Positions 1 to 10,416 of a stretch of 64,000 nt of DNA are shown piece by piece. Positions within the stretch are counted from its first letter, which is position 1. Each line of letters starts with the position of its first letter. The position numbers were made by a program, and so were the translations under genes. The notes under the pieces are model-generated. The model ran no database searches. It worked only from the letters and a program-made list of their open reading frames with translations, and had not been told where the DNA came from. Location: positions 186,001 through 250,000 of the forward strand of contig JPHH03000037.1 of assembly GCA_000750105.3 (NCBI GenBank). The letters run 5' to 3'. The stretch is from Tolypocladium sp. Sup5 PDA-1 (lineage: Eukaryota > Ascomycota > Sordariomycetes > Hypocreales > Ophiocordycipitaceae).

Positions 1-1042
1 TACTCCATCCTCTGCATCGTCCGTAAGTTCAGCCCCGTTCCGGCTCCATACACAAATACAATGATCACTGGACTCACTGCTTGGCAACAGAGACCAAGTA
101 TGGCTTGGGGCTGCCCGTGAAGTCGCGGCCAGATGACAATCTCGTCCCCTACACGCGAGTCAACTTTGCTGGTCGCCCCATCTACCAGATCGGAATCAGC
201 TTCTTCAAAATCGCCCTTTTGATCAGCTACCTGCGCCTGCTCAAGGGCACGGACCAGAAGACGTACCGCAGGGTCGTCTGGGCCACCATCATCCTCGTCT
301 TCCTCGCCCATCTGGGATGCGCCTTGTCTCTCATCTTCGCCTGCACGCCCGTCGACAAGTCCTGGAACCCGCTCAAAGCCGGAAGCTGCCTGCCTCCCGG
401 TCCGTCCTTCACCGGCTACGCCGTCGTGACCATCATCTCCGATGTCGTCGTTGCGCTGCTGCCGATTCCTGTCCTGTTGAGGCTCAACGTTCGCCTGGAG
501 AAGAAGGTTGGCCTCATCGGCATCTTCATGCTCGGTCTGTTCACGACTCTCTGCTCCATTCTGCGGTACCTGCAGATCGAACGAATCCAGCATGGCGACG
601 GCAACTCCACCATGCTGGTGCTTTGGGGCACCATTGAATTCAACGTCGGCGTAAGTTGCCCCGCGACAAGCGATTTGATTCTTGTGCTTCACCCACTAAC
701 CGTACTTTTCTGCAGAACATGGTCTCGTCTCTTCCATTCCTCGCCCCTGTGTGCATGAAGAAGGCCAGAGACTACCACACCAAGCACTCTGGAAACGGGT
801 ACGGCTCGTCGCACGGCATGAGCCGCAGCCGCGGCCTGAAGAACGGCGATCACTACAAGCTGAGCGACGTCAGCCAGGACAAGAGCGCATTCGTGTCGGC
901 CAACAAGTCCGGCAGCGAGGAGAACATTCTGCACAACAACGCAATCCTAAAGTCAGTCACGTACACCGTTCAGGTAGACGAGGACAAGGCCGGCACCGGC
1001 AAGGTAAGCCGCCGTCGCCACGACTCGGACTTGAATGTCTGA
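1..1042 (+). CDS. Rhodopsin-fold (PTH11/SAT4-type) integral membrane protein, 5' partial
   Basis: Partial at the left edge. Exons 1-22, 91-650 and 716-1042 join in frame to 302 visible residues, with introns 23-90 and 651-715 (both GTAAGT donors and CAG acceptors). The visible part has at least four hydrophobic segments: around FFKIALLISYLRLL, the stretch after RRVVWATIILVFLAHLG, around VVTIISDVVVALLPIPVLLR, and IGIFMLGLFTTLCSILRYLQ. The spacing and the phrase TKYGLG near the start are typical of the fungal rhodopsin-like membrane domain family (PF20684), which includes PTH11-related receptors. A hydrophilic cytosolic tail of roughly 110 residues rich in Ser, Lys and Asp follows. Ligand and signalling role cannot be read from the sequence. 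The family assignment is firm; function as a receptor is inference. The true start lies left of the window. Confidence 0.85.
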
Positions 1043-1982
1043 ATGTGATTTTACGCGTCTTATGTATTGACGGAGGGGAGGCTGAGCGACGTCCTTGATT
1101 TGGGGCAAGCCTTACACATAAAAGTTTCGGCCATGTATATTATTTGGACCCCAGTCAGGATCTCGGGCGTAATTTTTGATATTCTTTACACTGGAGGTTC
1201 CTATCGGGTCTTTTCTGGATATACCTGCAATCAAAAGGACGAGGCGACGAATGAGTGCCTATTTCACGATCAATCTATCTGAATAAGACCAATTGAAATT
1301 GAACTGCCTTACGAGTACTGCGATGAAGTCATGAATTGCCCCGGCGACTGTCTGTGCTGAAGAACCTGGGGTCAACCGTCAGACCGATCGGAGCGAACCA
1401 ACATCGCTAGTCCTGGTCGCGATAAGTCACATTTTTTCCAGAGTGCGCGAATTCGCACAGACGCGCTGATCCGGGAATCGGCAGGCCTGTCTGCGGTGTG
1501 GCAGCGTGCATGAAGTGGCTTGGAAGCACGCAGGGTAGGGTTGTTTCTGATTGATGCAGCAAGTTCCTGGGTGTAACGAGGGCTGATTGCGCAATTGTGC
1601 AGCGGCTGAACTTGTCTATTTCAGACACGTCTAAAACTGCGACGAGAGAACCTGGAAAAGTGGTGATGGTCTTGCATGTACTCCGTACTCGTCCGTACTC
1701 GTACGAGTTACGTGTCCTGGACCTCCTCGGCCGTTTGGCCCGTCTGTCAACTCCTTTTTTCTCTTCAAGGTTTCATTCCAGCCCGAGTCTTGCCTCCCTG
1801 TCTGCCGACGCCACAGTTCGTGTTGTCCATCTCTGGTCTACGGAGGCTATGTACTCCATATATCCCATGTAATTGGCCGACATTAGGTTACCAAAGGAAG
1901 GGAAAGGGAAGACGAAAAGCTCCACGTATAACACAACAGTCCCCTTCTATAGTCCGTAGGTAGCCACCGCAGCGCGGAAACC
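1043..1982. other. Intergenic region, convergent gene ends
   Basis: Non-coding between two converging genes. It holds one exact copy (1678-1687) of the recurrent GTACTCCGTA motif, followed by related TACTCGTACGAG-like sequence. I see no RNA gene or conserved reading frame. Confidence 0.6.
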
Positions 1983-3900
1983 TTAATGGACCACCTTGTC
2001 GCCCTCTTCGTCGTACTGAAGCCTCATCTGGCGCCTACTAAGCAGCGGACTCTCAGGCCCAATCCGAGGCCAGGCGTGGGCGTCGAGACAGGCACGGCGC
2101 GAGGCTAGGACCCCTGGGCGGGCCCTCTCCACGACGGCGTCCTCGTAGCGGTCTAGCGCGCCGCGCAGGCGCTGATCCTGGTCCCGGTCCTGGCCCTGGT
2201 CGCCGCTGACAGCGCCCATGCCCCTGTCGTTGGTGGTGGTGGGCTCGGTGCTAGAAGCATGCTGGCGCGGTTGCTGTTGCCGCGCTTCTTCGTGGAGGAC
2301 GGGTACGACGAGCTGGGCAAAGTCAAGTACGTCGACGATGGCGTGGTTCGCTCCTTCGCCACGGTCTGAAATTTGTTAGATGGCGGTCGCGGCTTGATAA
2401 AGGTGATAAGGAAAAAGAGACGAGGTAGGGGATTGGTGGAGTAAAGGGCAAGGATGGTGATCAGGGTTACTCGTCAAGAAAGATGAGTGCATGCATCTTG
2501 ACAGAAGCAGGGGTGGATTTGGGGTACGAGAGTGTAGTGGTCAGCAGTAAGGTGAGACCTGACGACTTACACATGGCCATCTGGTGCAGCGCGTCTCCCA
2601 TCAACACCACCCGGCCCGTTGAACGGAGCCCCCTCGGCGGCGCCCAGTCGTGCATGTCAATGTGCTTCACCTCGGTGTCTTCCGGGATGCTCTCGACGAG
2701 CGACCGGAAGGGCTCAGCATACGTCTTGGCCAAGGCACGGAGCAACTCGTGGCGCTCCTGGTTCGACTCTGGCGTTTCCAAAGGCGACGACTGGTCGAAG
2801 AAGCCCTCGCGGTAGGGCCACGAGACGCATATCTGCACGCTGTACGAGTCGGGCAGACTGTCCTCGTTGTTGCCAGGCGCATCGAGCACTGCGCATTAGC
2901 CGTCAGGGCGAGGGCTTCTCCAAACATATCGACGCATTCAAGGGTCCCAAGGGTAGTAAACGCACCACTTAGATAGGCAAAGCTGTCGTTGGCAGACGCG
3001 CAGCCCTGCAGGAAGAACGGGTCCAGCTCCCGCAGCGGCGCCATCTGCGCCGCCGAGAAGCGCACCTTGACGCCGACGACGCGCACGGGGAATGCGTACC
3101 GGTGCTGCGCCGCCAGCTTGGGGAACAGCGCGCGGCGCACGCGCGAGTTGCCGCCGTCGCAGGCGACCAGCAGCCGGCCGGCGCATGAGGAGCCGTCGTC
3201 GAAGGTGGCGGTGACGCACGGGGGGCCGGACCCGGACCCGGACCCGGGGGTCTCGGCGAAATGGCGGAAGGCTTTGCCCCACTACACGGCGAGCCGCCCG
3301 GTGGTCAACGTACGGACCTTGGCCATGAAAATAACAAACGGGGATAAATAAAAGTAACGAGGAATGAAACTCTCCACACACTTGAAAACACTCTCAGGTT
3401 CTTCCCCTCGTCGCTCATACGTCAACACAACAACAACTCATGCGACCACCATCCAAGTCGCGCACTACCTTACGTACCTCGATATCAATCCCCGTAGCCA
3501 ACAGCCTCCTCAACCGCTCCCGCGTAACCCTGATCCGCTGCGCGTGCGGCACCTCGGGCGTCGCCGCCTTGCGCTCCCCGGTGCTCAGGTCGTAGAAGGG
3601 GAACCGCGAGGTCAGCCCGGCCTCCACGCCGCGGCGGTCCACGAACGCGTCCGGGAGCCGCGCGCACAGCTCCGGCGCCAGCAGCTCGCGCACCGCCGGC
3701 AGCGACCAGTGCAGCGTCAGGCCCCAGCCGACGCCGCGCGTGGTGAAGTCGTCGTCGCGCTCGAAGATGCGGCACGGGATGCCCTCTCGCGCGAGCTGCT
3801 GCGCGAGCAGCAAGCCACTGATGCCGGCGCCGACGATGAGCACCGGGAGCGGCTGCCCCGGGGCCGGCGCCGAGGCTGAAGCAACGGAGCCTTTGGCCAT
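1983..3900 (-). CDS. FAD-dependent aromatic-hydroxylase-type monooxygenase
   Basis: Four exons on the minus strand, 3478-3900, 2966-3281, 2571-2888 and 1983-2365, join to 479 residues. Introns are 3282-3477, 2889-2965 and 2366-2570. Class A flavoprotein monooxygenase signatures occur in order: the Rossmann glycine motif VLIVGAGISG near residues 20-29 with an acidic residue in FER at the end of beta-2, the DG motif LLVACDGGNS around residue 180, and the GD motif VLMGDALHQ near 345, followed by RGEGANHAIVDV, which is completed only after splicing of the last intron. These enzymes use NAD(P)H and O2 to hydroxylate aromatic or polyketide substrates; the substrate here is unknown. The C-terminal exon is rich in Gln, Arg and Asp and may be less conserved. 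No biosynthetic backbone gene is adjacent, so a catabolic or stand-alone role is as likely as a secondary-metabolite one. Confidence 0.88.
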
Positions 3901-6265
3901 GATGACTTGCCTCTTCGCCCAGTGCGTCTCGGACCCTCCTTGCCTCCTTCTGCTTGGGGCACCTGATACGTAGCTCAGACGCGGACGAGCTGAGTGGCTG
4001 TGGTGATCGCTGCAGGGGATCGCTTCGGGAAGCTGTGTATTTCAACGAGACGAACGGCCTGCCCGACGGCGCTGATGTCACCCGGAAACTGACGAGGCGC
4101 CGAGAAGCGCAAAAGATCGTGAGAAGAGGAAAAAGAAATGACAGAAACGAGGGCGAATCCCCCAAATTCCCGCTTACAGGCGGTCTCGGCGCCTTCCTCT
4201 TGCCTCTTCCTTTGCAATTGGCCCCTTCGCCGCGGATTAAACCTGGTCAAGCTCTTTTAGCTCCAGCGTCTGCACCGCTGCGCCTTTGCCTGTATCCAGT
4301 CATCACCGCACATCCGATAATAGCAACGGGTACGGACTAGTTCGTACGAATAGGGCACGAAACCTCGGGCTAGACAACAACGAGACAGATCCGTACTGTG
4401 GGCATGGCCAAGCCTTGATCGGAAATTGTGATTATCCCAGCAGAACAGCACACCGAGCAATCCCTGCCCATCTTTGCTCCAGGGGTCCTCGACCACTGAA
4501 TTTGGCATCTCAAATGGATGAATCGACGCCCACTGGTTCGTCCAAGGCGATTCCTCGGGGCCGCTGCGGGAACCACCACGCCATCCGTCGCTTCGCAGCG
4601 CGCTTGATCCCTGCCCACCTCTGCGATTGCTGCTTGTTCCGTTCCTTGTTCCGTCTAGGTTGCCCCGTAGGGTACGATGTGTCCATTTCTTCCCCTTTGT
4701 CCGCCCTACGAGTAAGGACGGAGTTGCTGTCTCCGTCTTTTTCTTCTGCTTGGCGTCGACAGCCCAGATGTGGCGTAGGCTTGTTACGTCCCTACGGAGT
4801 ACGGACTACGTCCCGTATCAATTCTCCGCCATGGACCGGTGGGCTCCCGCAGCGCCCTTTTGTCCAGTGACAAACCTCATCCTCGTTTGCATGAAGGTGC
4901 CCTGAAGCATGTCGCCGATCCCCCGAGTTTTCAGGTCCGGTGCGACGTCAAGCGATAGTCGAGTCGCAGTCCCACCGCGAGCACGACGCTTCATATCCGG
5001 CGACACGTGTGGTTGCAGTTTTTTGTTCCGGCTCCTCGTAGGATTTCAGTAGTCAAACCGGATGCGCTTCCGCTGCAGCAAAGCTTGGTTCGGTGCCTTG
5101 GAGGCGGCTTCTAGACGCCATCCTGCCAAGCTGCTGGCGTTCCACCAAGCTTTTGCCTGCGTCAGCTGGGGGCAGCCATCCGCTCGCTGTCCCAAAACGG
5201 CCGCCTACAGGATGAGCGGGTTTCTCCCATCCGCAGGGGTCTTGGGGGCCATCGTCATCCGGAGCGCAATGCACTACTCGTACGGAGTAACATACTCCGT
5301 ACGGACTCCGTACGGATGCAGCTGATGTGGATGGCGTGTTGTCGCTAGTTCAGGGGTCTGCTGGTATCCCAGCAATGGTATGTACTGTACGGAGTACTTG
5401 ACCAGGTACTCGTACAGTCAGAAAGACGTTTTGCCCTGCCCACTCTGACCATGTGGCAAAGGAGCCTGGGACTACTGCAGGGGAGCGAATCCGGCGAGCT
5501 GTCCATGGCGCATGAACCAGGCGGGTTTCACTCGGCCGAATGGCAGACTGAGCGGACTCTAGGCTCCGTGGACAATTGCTATGCAACTAAGCACCTGGGA
5601 CGAAAAACCGGTTGTGATGGACGCTATGCTAACTATTCCATCGTCTCTGTAGCAAATTGTGCTTTGCAAATTGAGTTGCTGGTTGACGATACTGATCGCG
5701 GTGGATACTACAAGTAGTAGTTGCAGATACCAACAGATTTAGATGGCTCATCTTCCGATGTTGGCTGCTCCATCGCAAGACCCGACGACAACGCTACGGC
5801 TGTACGTATGGAGCACACGGCTGGCGGAAGTCGGGTAGAAAATGCCTGTGCAGATCGTGGAAAGTCTCTCTCGGCTGCTTTTTACTAGTGGTTCTGCAGG
5901 TTCAACGTTTGTTGGCTCCTTGCTCCCTCGTCCAGCTGCCAAGAATATCACGCCTCTTCTGCGCATGCGTCGTGTACTCCAGGCTTGACGACGGCTCAGC
6001 AGGTGTTGCTTCTGGAAGCCGGACAATTGCTAGGTATTTTTCACGTTGATCTGAGGCTGCCCTCATTGCATCACATCGCAGTCACGTCAAGAGCTCATCA
6101 ACACTGTCAGTCTGAAAAAGCGTAGTCCTTTATCGTGGAGTACTGTCAACGTGCATGGAAGCGGCATACAGAGGTTGTCGCTAAAAATTTCATTCATTTT
6201 CCATGTCCTGAAACCGGCAACACCTTGGAACCCGAAACCCCGATGCATCATGGATATTAGACAGT
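3901..6265. other. Long intergenic region with clustered TACGGAGTAC motifs
   Basis: About 2.4 kb without a supportable gene; open frames are short, on both strands and without recognisable domains. It has the densest run of the TACGGAGTAC motif in the window: exact copies at 4793-4802 and 5388-5397, and near copies at 5281-5289 and 5293-5302, with many isolated GTACGGA and GTACGAG pieces between them. Confidence 0.6.
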
Positions 6266-7421
6266 TCAAATCTTGGTGGCAGCCTCCAGAGCCTTCTGCT
6301 TCTTCAGGATCCGCATCTGGGCCTTGGCGCCCATGATGCCACCGCCCCACTGTTTCCGAGCCTGGTCGTGCTTCTCCATGAAGCCCTCCTTGACAGCGGA
6401 GACCAGCTTGGACAGCTCGTTCTTGTCCTCGGATCGCACCTCGGTGAGAGCCAGAACAGCGGCAGTCTACGACTTGGTTAGCATCGCAAGTCGCATTTAT
6501 CAACACGAATGTCATGATATGCGCTGACCTTCTTGTGGACAACGGTACCCAGGCGGGCCTTGCCCTTGACAATGGCGTAGGGGACACCCATCTTCTTGCA
6601 CAGCGAAGGCAGGAAGACAACCAGCTCGATGGGGTCGACATCGTTGGGGATGAGGACCAGAGAAGCCTTCTTGTTCTCGACCAGGCCGACAACGTGGTTC
6701 AAGCCGTACTTGACGGTGTAGGGCTTCTTGCTGACCTCCTCCTTCTTCTTGCCCTCCTTGACGGCGGTGGCCTCCTTAAGGAGACGCTCCTTCTTCTCAG
6801 GCTTGGTCTCAGGGCGGTACTTGTTGAGGAGCTTGAAAGCCTGGGCGGCGGTGTTGCGGTCGAGGACGTGCTGGAACTGCGACAGAGCGGGGGGGACCTT
6901 GAGGCGCATCTGCAGGATCTTCTTCTGGCGCTGAAGACGGACGTACTCGGGCCACTTGACCATGCGGGACATGTTTCGCTTGGGCTGGATGTCCTGGCCG
7001 ATGCCATAGTTTCGGGGGCGCTTCTCGATGAGAGGGTTCTGCGGCACACGTCGTTAGCTCGGGGGCTGATGCGAATCGGCGAGAGAATGGTTACGCACCT
7101 TAGGGGCCTTCTTGGAGCCAGCCTTTCCCTGAGGGAAAGGGGCCGGGGCCACCTTCTTGCCGGTCTTGGGAGGCTGTCATTGAGAAAAGAAGACATCAGC
7201 GAGTTGCTCAAGCCAAAAAGTCTTCTCTGAACTCTAGTGAGCGCACGATATGGCATTTTCAGCACACATCGCGTCTCCAGCCAAGTCTTCACCTGGTCCA
7301 CGAGGGACGTGCAGGCGGAATTCCAACAGGTCGCAAGCGACGCTGCGGATCAAATTGCGTTTTCACGCAATTGACTCACGAGCTGTGGCCATTAGAGTCT
7401 TGATGACTAGGAACTTACCAT
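6266..7421 (-). CDS. rpl8: 60S ribosomal protein eL8 (L8/L7a)
   Basis: Four coding exons on the minus strand: 7419-7421 (only the ATG), 7099-7173, 6529-7038 and 6266-6466, giving 262 residues, close to yeast Rpl8 (256). Introns are 7174-7418, 7039-7098 and 6467-6528. The first intron starts immediately after the start codon (ATG then GTAAGT). The protein is basic, with the eL8 hallmark region [19 protein letters not shown] and the L7Ae-type RNA-binding core including [20 protein letters not shown] and [19 protein letters not shown]. eL8 sits in the large ribosomal subunit and contacts 25S/5.8S rRNA during assembly. The 245-bp first intron is long compared with the others and is the place to look for an intronic snoRNA or regulatory element; I could not identify clear C/D boxes. 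It is divergent from the Ncs6 gene across about 450 bp. Confidence 0.97.
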
Positions 7422-7876
7422 CTTGTGTCGTCGGGCGGCGGTGCTCGGTATTGAAGAGCAGAGTCCTTGATGCCGGAGTGGATGGGGTTGCGGAAAGAAC
7501 GAAAGAAAAAGACGATTTCTGGTGGTGGGTGGAAAATTAGGGCTTCGTGTGCCACAGCTGCGTTTCTGCCCCACAGGTGGCGCGACTGTTGTGGCTGGAA
7601 CATAAAGCCGTCACGTGATGTGGAAATGCACGTTTTGGTGGGCATCGAGTCAGAGCTGTGCACTCAACATCCAGTCACGTAGACGTGGTGTAAGATTCTG
7701 CAGGTTTACCTTGTTATCGAGGGCTATTATCACAGAAAAGGATCTGGCCACAGCGCCTTCTGGAAGGAGTGGCTAAATTCTCGAGGCAGGCGAGCCGCTT
7801 TCATTCCAGGATATCACCGCATTTCACTGGAACCACGACCAGGGTACGGCAACACCTCTTCGAGGCACGAAGCACA
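7422..7876. promoter_or_regulatory. Divergent promoter region, eL8 / Ncs6
   Basis: About 455 bp between the start codons of two divergent translation-related genes, so both promoters and 5' leaders must lie here. In-frame sequence upstream of the Ncs6 ATG is open back to 7769 but lacks an ATG. I see no diagnostic element. Confidence 0.5.
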
Positions 7877-9049
7877 ATGCCGCCAACACCATGTATGCGG
7901 TGCCATAACAACAGGGCCGTCGTCAAAAGACCAAAGAACCACCACAAAGTATGCCGAGAGTGTTTTCTCGCTATATTTGAAGATGAGGTCCACCACACCA
8001 TTGTCTCTTCCCAGCTGTTTCAACCAGGCGAAAGAGTGGCTATAGGAGCATCAGGTGGTAAAGATTCTACAGTCTTGGCCTCAGTTCTCAAAACCCTTAA
8101 CGAGCGGCACAACTATGGCTTGGATCTGGTTCTGCTAAGTGTCGACGAGGGCATCAAGGGATATCGAGATGACTCGCTCGAGACTGTGAAGCGAAACGCG
8201 ACTCAGTATGAGATGCCGCTACAAATTGTCGGCTACGATCAGCTCTACGGATGGACCATGGACCAAGTCGTGGAGACCATTGGAAAGAAAGGCAACTGCA
8301 CATATTGTGGTGTCTTTCGTCGACAGGCGCTGGACAGGGGTGCCAAGATCCTCGATATCAGGCACGTTGTCACGGGCCACAACGCAGACGACGTCGCAGA
8401 AACAGTCCTGATGAATCTCCTCCGAGGCGATTTGCCCCGGTTGTCACGGAGTACGAGTATAGTCACTGGAAGCTCAGCGAGCGAGGTCAAGAGGAGCAAG
8501 CCCCTGAAGTATGCGTATGAGAAGGAAATCGTCTTATACGCCCACCACAAGAAGCTGGACTACTTCAGCACCGAATGCATATACAGCCCGGAGGCATTTC
8601 GAGGAACGGCGCGGAGTCTCATAAAGAGCCTAGAAAGGGTTCGACCAAGCGCAATATTGGACATTGTCAGAAGCGGGGAGGATATGGCAAGGCTTACGCC
8701 AGACAAAGGACAAGGCGCTTGCGGCTGTGACGAAGGTGAAGGAGTGGGAGGCTGCGGGTCGGCGAACGGCCGCTCCTCGGGGACCGAACTGGCACAGATG
8801 GAGGCAAGCCTCAAGAGCCAGCCCAGATCTGAAGGCCTTGAGACGGAAATCACTGCCAACGAGGCGTCGCAGGGGGATGGATCTGTGAAGCTCCCCATAC
8901 GACATCGTCGGCCGAAGGAGCACACCCCTGCGCCGCTACAAACCCTTGGCCGGTGTGTGAAGTGCGGTTACATGTCAAGCCAGGACATGTGCCAGGCATG
9001 CACGCTCTTGGAGAACTTGAACAAGAATAGGGCAGACATCGCGATATAA
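7877..9049 (+). CDS. NCS6: Cytoplasmic tRNA 2-thiolation protein 1 (Ncs6/Ctu1)
   Basis: Intronless, 390 residues. It is the PP-loop ATPase that, with Ncs2/Ctu2, adds the 2-thio group to wobble U34 of tRNA Lys, Glu and Gln using sulfur relayed by Urm1. Features in order: an N-terminal zinc-ribbon with [19 protein letters not shown] followed by CREC, the PP-loop SGGKDST near residues 57-64, the catalytic [12 protein letters not shown] around 140, the HNADD motif, and the second catalytic cysteine in [12 protein letters not shown]-terminal zinc site is formed by CVKCGY and CQAC. A stretch rich in Gly, Cys and Glu near residues 280-360 is an expansion relative to yeast Ncs6 (359 aa). I chose the ATG at 7877 because the family starts MPPTPC; the frame is open further upstream but has no ATG there. 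Confidence 0.96.
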   Translation: MPPTPCMRCHNNRAVVKRPKNHHKVCRECFLAIFEDEVHHTIVSSQLFQPGERVAIGASGGKDSTVLASVLKTLNERHNYGLDLVLLSVDEGIKGYRDDSLETVKRNATQYEMPLQIVGYDQLYGWTMDQVVETIGKKGNCTYCGVFRRQALDRGAKILDIRHVVTGHNADDVAETVLMNLLRGDLPRLSRSTSIVTGSSASEVKRSKPLKYAYEKEIVLYAHHKKLDYFSTECIYSPEAFRGTARSLIKSLERVRPSAILDIVRSGEDMARLTPDKGQGACGCDEGEGVGGCGSANGRSSGTELAQMEASLKSQPRSEGLETEITANEASQGDGSVKLPIRHRRPKEHTPAPLQTLGRCVKCGYMSSQDMCQACTLLENLNKNRADIAI

Positions 9050-9266
9050 AATGATACCCTTTGCAGTCCAACGGTCTTTGCCATGTGCGGAGTGCAGGAT
9101 GCATCGGAGGCACTGCGCAACTTCGTGTGACGCAGAATTCGTAGTATTCTTTCTCTTTCTCTTTCGCCTGTCGCCAGGAACGGCCATCAGTGCACTGCCA
9201 TTATATGTACACGTTTATCCCAACCCCGCAAGTCCACAAGTTCGATTATCCCCATCCAGTGGACTC

Positions 9267-9769
9267 TTATGTGAATCGTTTCTCCAGCTGTGAAGATGTG
9301 AGCGGACTGAAATCACCAGGCGAAACAATTGTCGCATAGGGCATCCTACCTTCCACGCATTGCTCAACTCAAATCCCGTGGGTGCCTCTGGCCCATCAGT
9401 CTGCCCCCGTAACGTTCCGGTGAGCCTTCGGTCGCGCTCCATCACTTGAGCAATATCGGTCAGCTTCTGGTCGTTCTCGTTCGTGCACGCCGCGCAGGTC
9501 AAAGGGGTGTCTTACTTTGCTGCGAGAGTCGTTAGTCAATTTGGGTCTGAACAGGAGAAGTTGAGCAACAAACCTTGTCCCACTGATCCAGCGAGTATCG
9601 CGGACGCTTGCCCTCGTTCCGCCACGTCTTGACGGCGGCAAGGCCGGTGCCAGTCACGCCGAACATCTAGAAACAAATGAGCCACCGCCTTATGTCCGGC
9701 TTGGTGTTCTGGTGTACATACACCAATCATAATGGCATAGGGAAGCAAAGCCTCGAATGGGACCGGCAT
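9267..9769 (-). CDS. ndufa1: NADH:ubiquinone oxidoreductase small subunit, NDUFA1/MWFE-like (9.5 kDa)
   Basis: An 86-residue protein recovered only by splicing five exons on the minus strand: 9722-9769, 9574-9666, 9517-9520, 9350-9444 and 9267-9287. Introns are 9671 neighbourhood onward (9667-9721), 9521-9573, 9445-9516 and 9288-9349. The product begins MPVPFEALLPYAIMIG, has one hydrophobic N-terminal helix, then the KRPRYSLDQWDK block, MMERDRRLTGTLRGQ and a short basic end (LEKRF). This matches the fungal 9.5 kDa complex I membrane-arm subunit related to NDUFA1/MWFE, acting in the mitochondrial inner membrane. The third exon is only four nucleotides (CAAA), flanked by a TAACGACTCTCGCAG acceptor and a GTAAGA donor; without it the frame breaks at the conserved MMERD. 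It is adjacent to, and divergent from, the MYST gene. Confidence 0.9.
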
Positions 9770-10416
9770 GGCTGCGTTGTGCCGCCGCTGCGGACTTTGA
9801 CAAACGAGTTATGTGTCGGGAGTTGTGCTCGTCGATTTGTGGCCCGCTTGTGGTGAGGCCTCGTCAATTGGCGTTGCGCAGTCTGGATGTTGTATCGGAG
9901 CCAGATCTTGAACTGATGGTCACGACTCTCGGTTGGCTCTTCGCAGGGCACTGGTTGGATGCCTGAGGCGCAAATGTCATGCATCCCTGACGCGATAGCA
10001 CAGTTAGCGCTTAGAGACTTTAGCACTGTAAAGCTAGCCTAAAGCCGTGGGGTAGCAACGCCAAGTGGGTGCGCGCGCACTGTAGCGACAAGCTCCGCGA
10101 CTTCTTGCCAACTGGTGACGGAAACGCGACTGATTGTCCCACGCTGTCTGGCGTCATCACAACCAACTGCAGTGCATTTTGCCGCGCGTTATTACGAGCG
10201 TGAGGTCCGTAATCCTTTTTTTTCCGGCTCGCTTGCCGCTGACAACCCAGCAGGTCAAGTGGTCTAGGCTCGTGGCTCATGAACCGCGTCCGGAGTGTCG
10301 CAATGCTTCGAACTTGACAACCGCTGGAACGACTCGTCGCAACACTCATTTGAATCCGATATGCCCAGCTTTGAATCGAATATTCGCTGTGCTCGTTCTC
10401 GGAATCAGGGGTAACA
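9770..10416. promoter_or_regulatory. Divergent promoter region, complex I subunit / MYST acetyltransferase
   Basis: About 650 bp between divergent start codons. Short open frames here have no recognisable product. A T-rich run lies near 10215-10223. Nothing else specific is seen. Confidence 0.45.

Noticed and set aside
6514..7230. Plus-strand frame of 238 codons across the eL8 gene
   Set aside because: Antisense shadow of a clear ribosomal protein gene; Leu/Asp-rich translation is what antisense of Lys/Glu codons gives.
7769..7876. Longer N-terminus for Ncs6 starting at 7769
   Set aside because: That codon is GTG, not ATG, and the family starts at MPPTPC at 7877.
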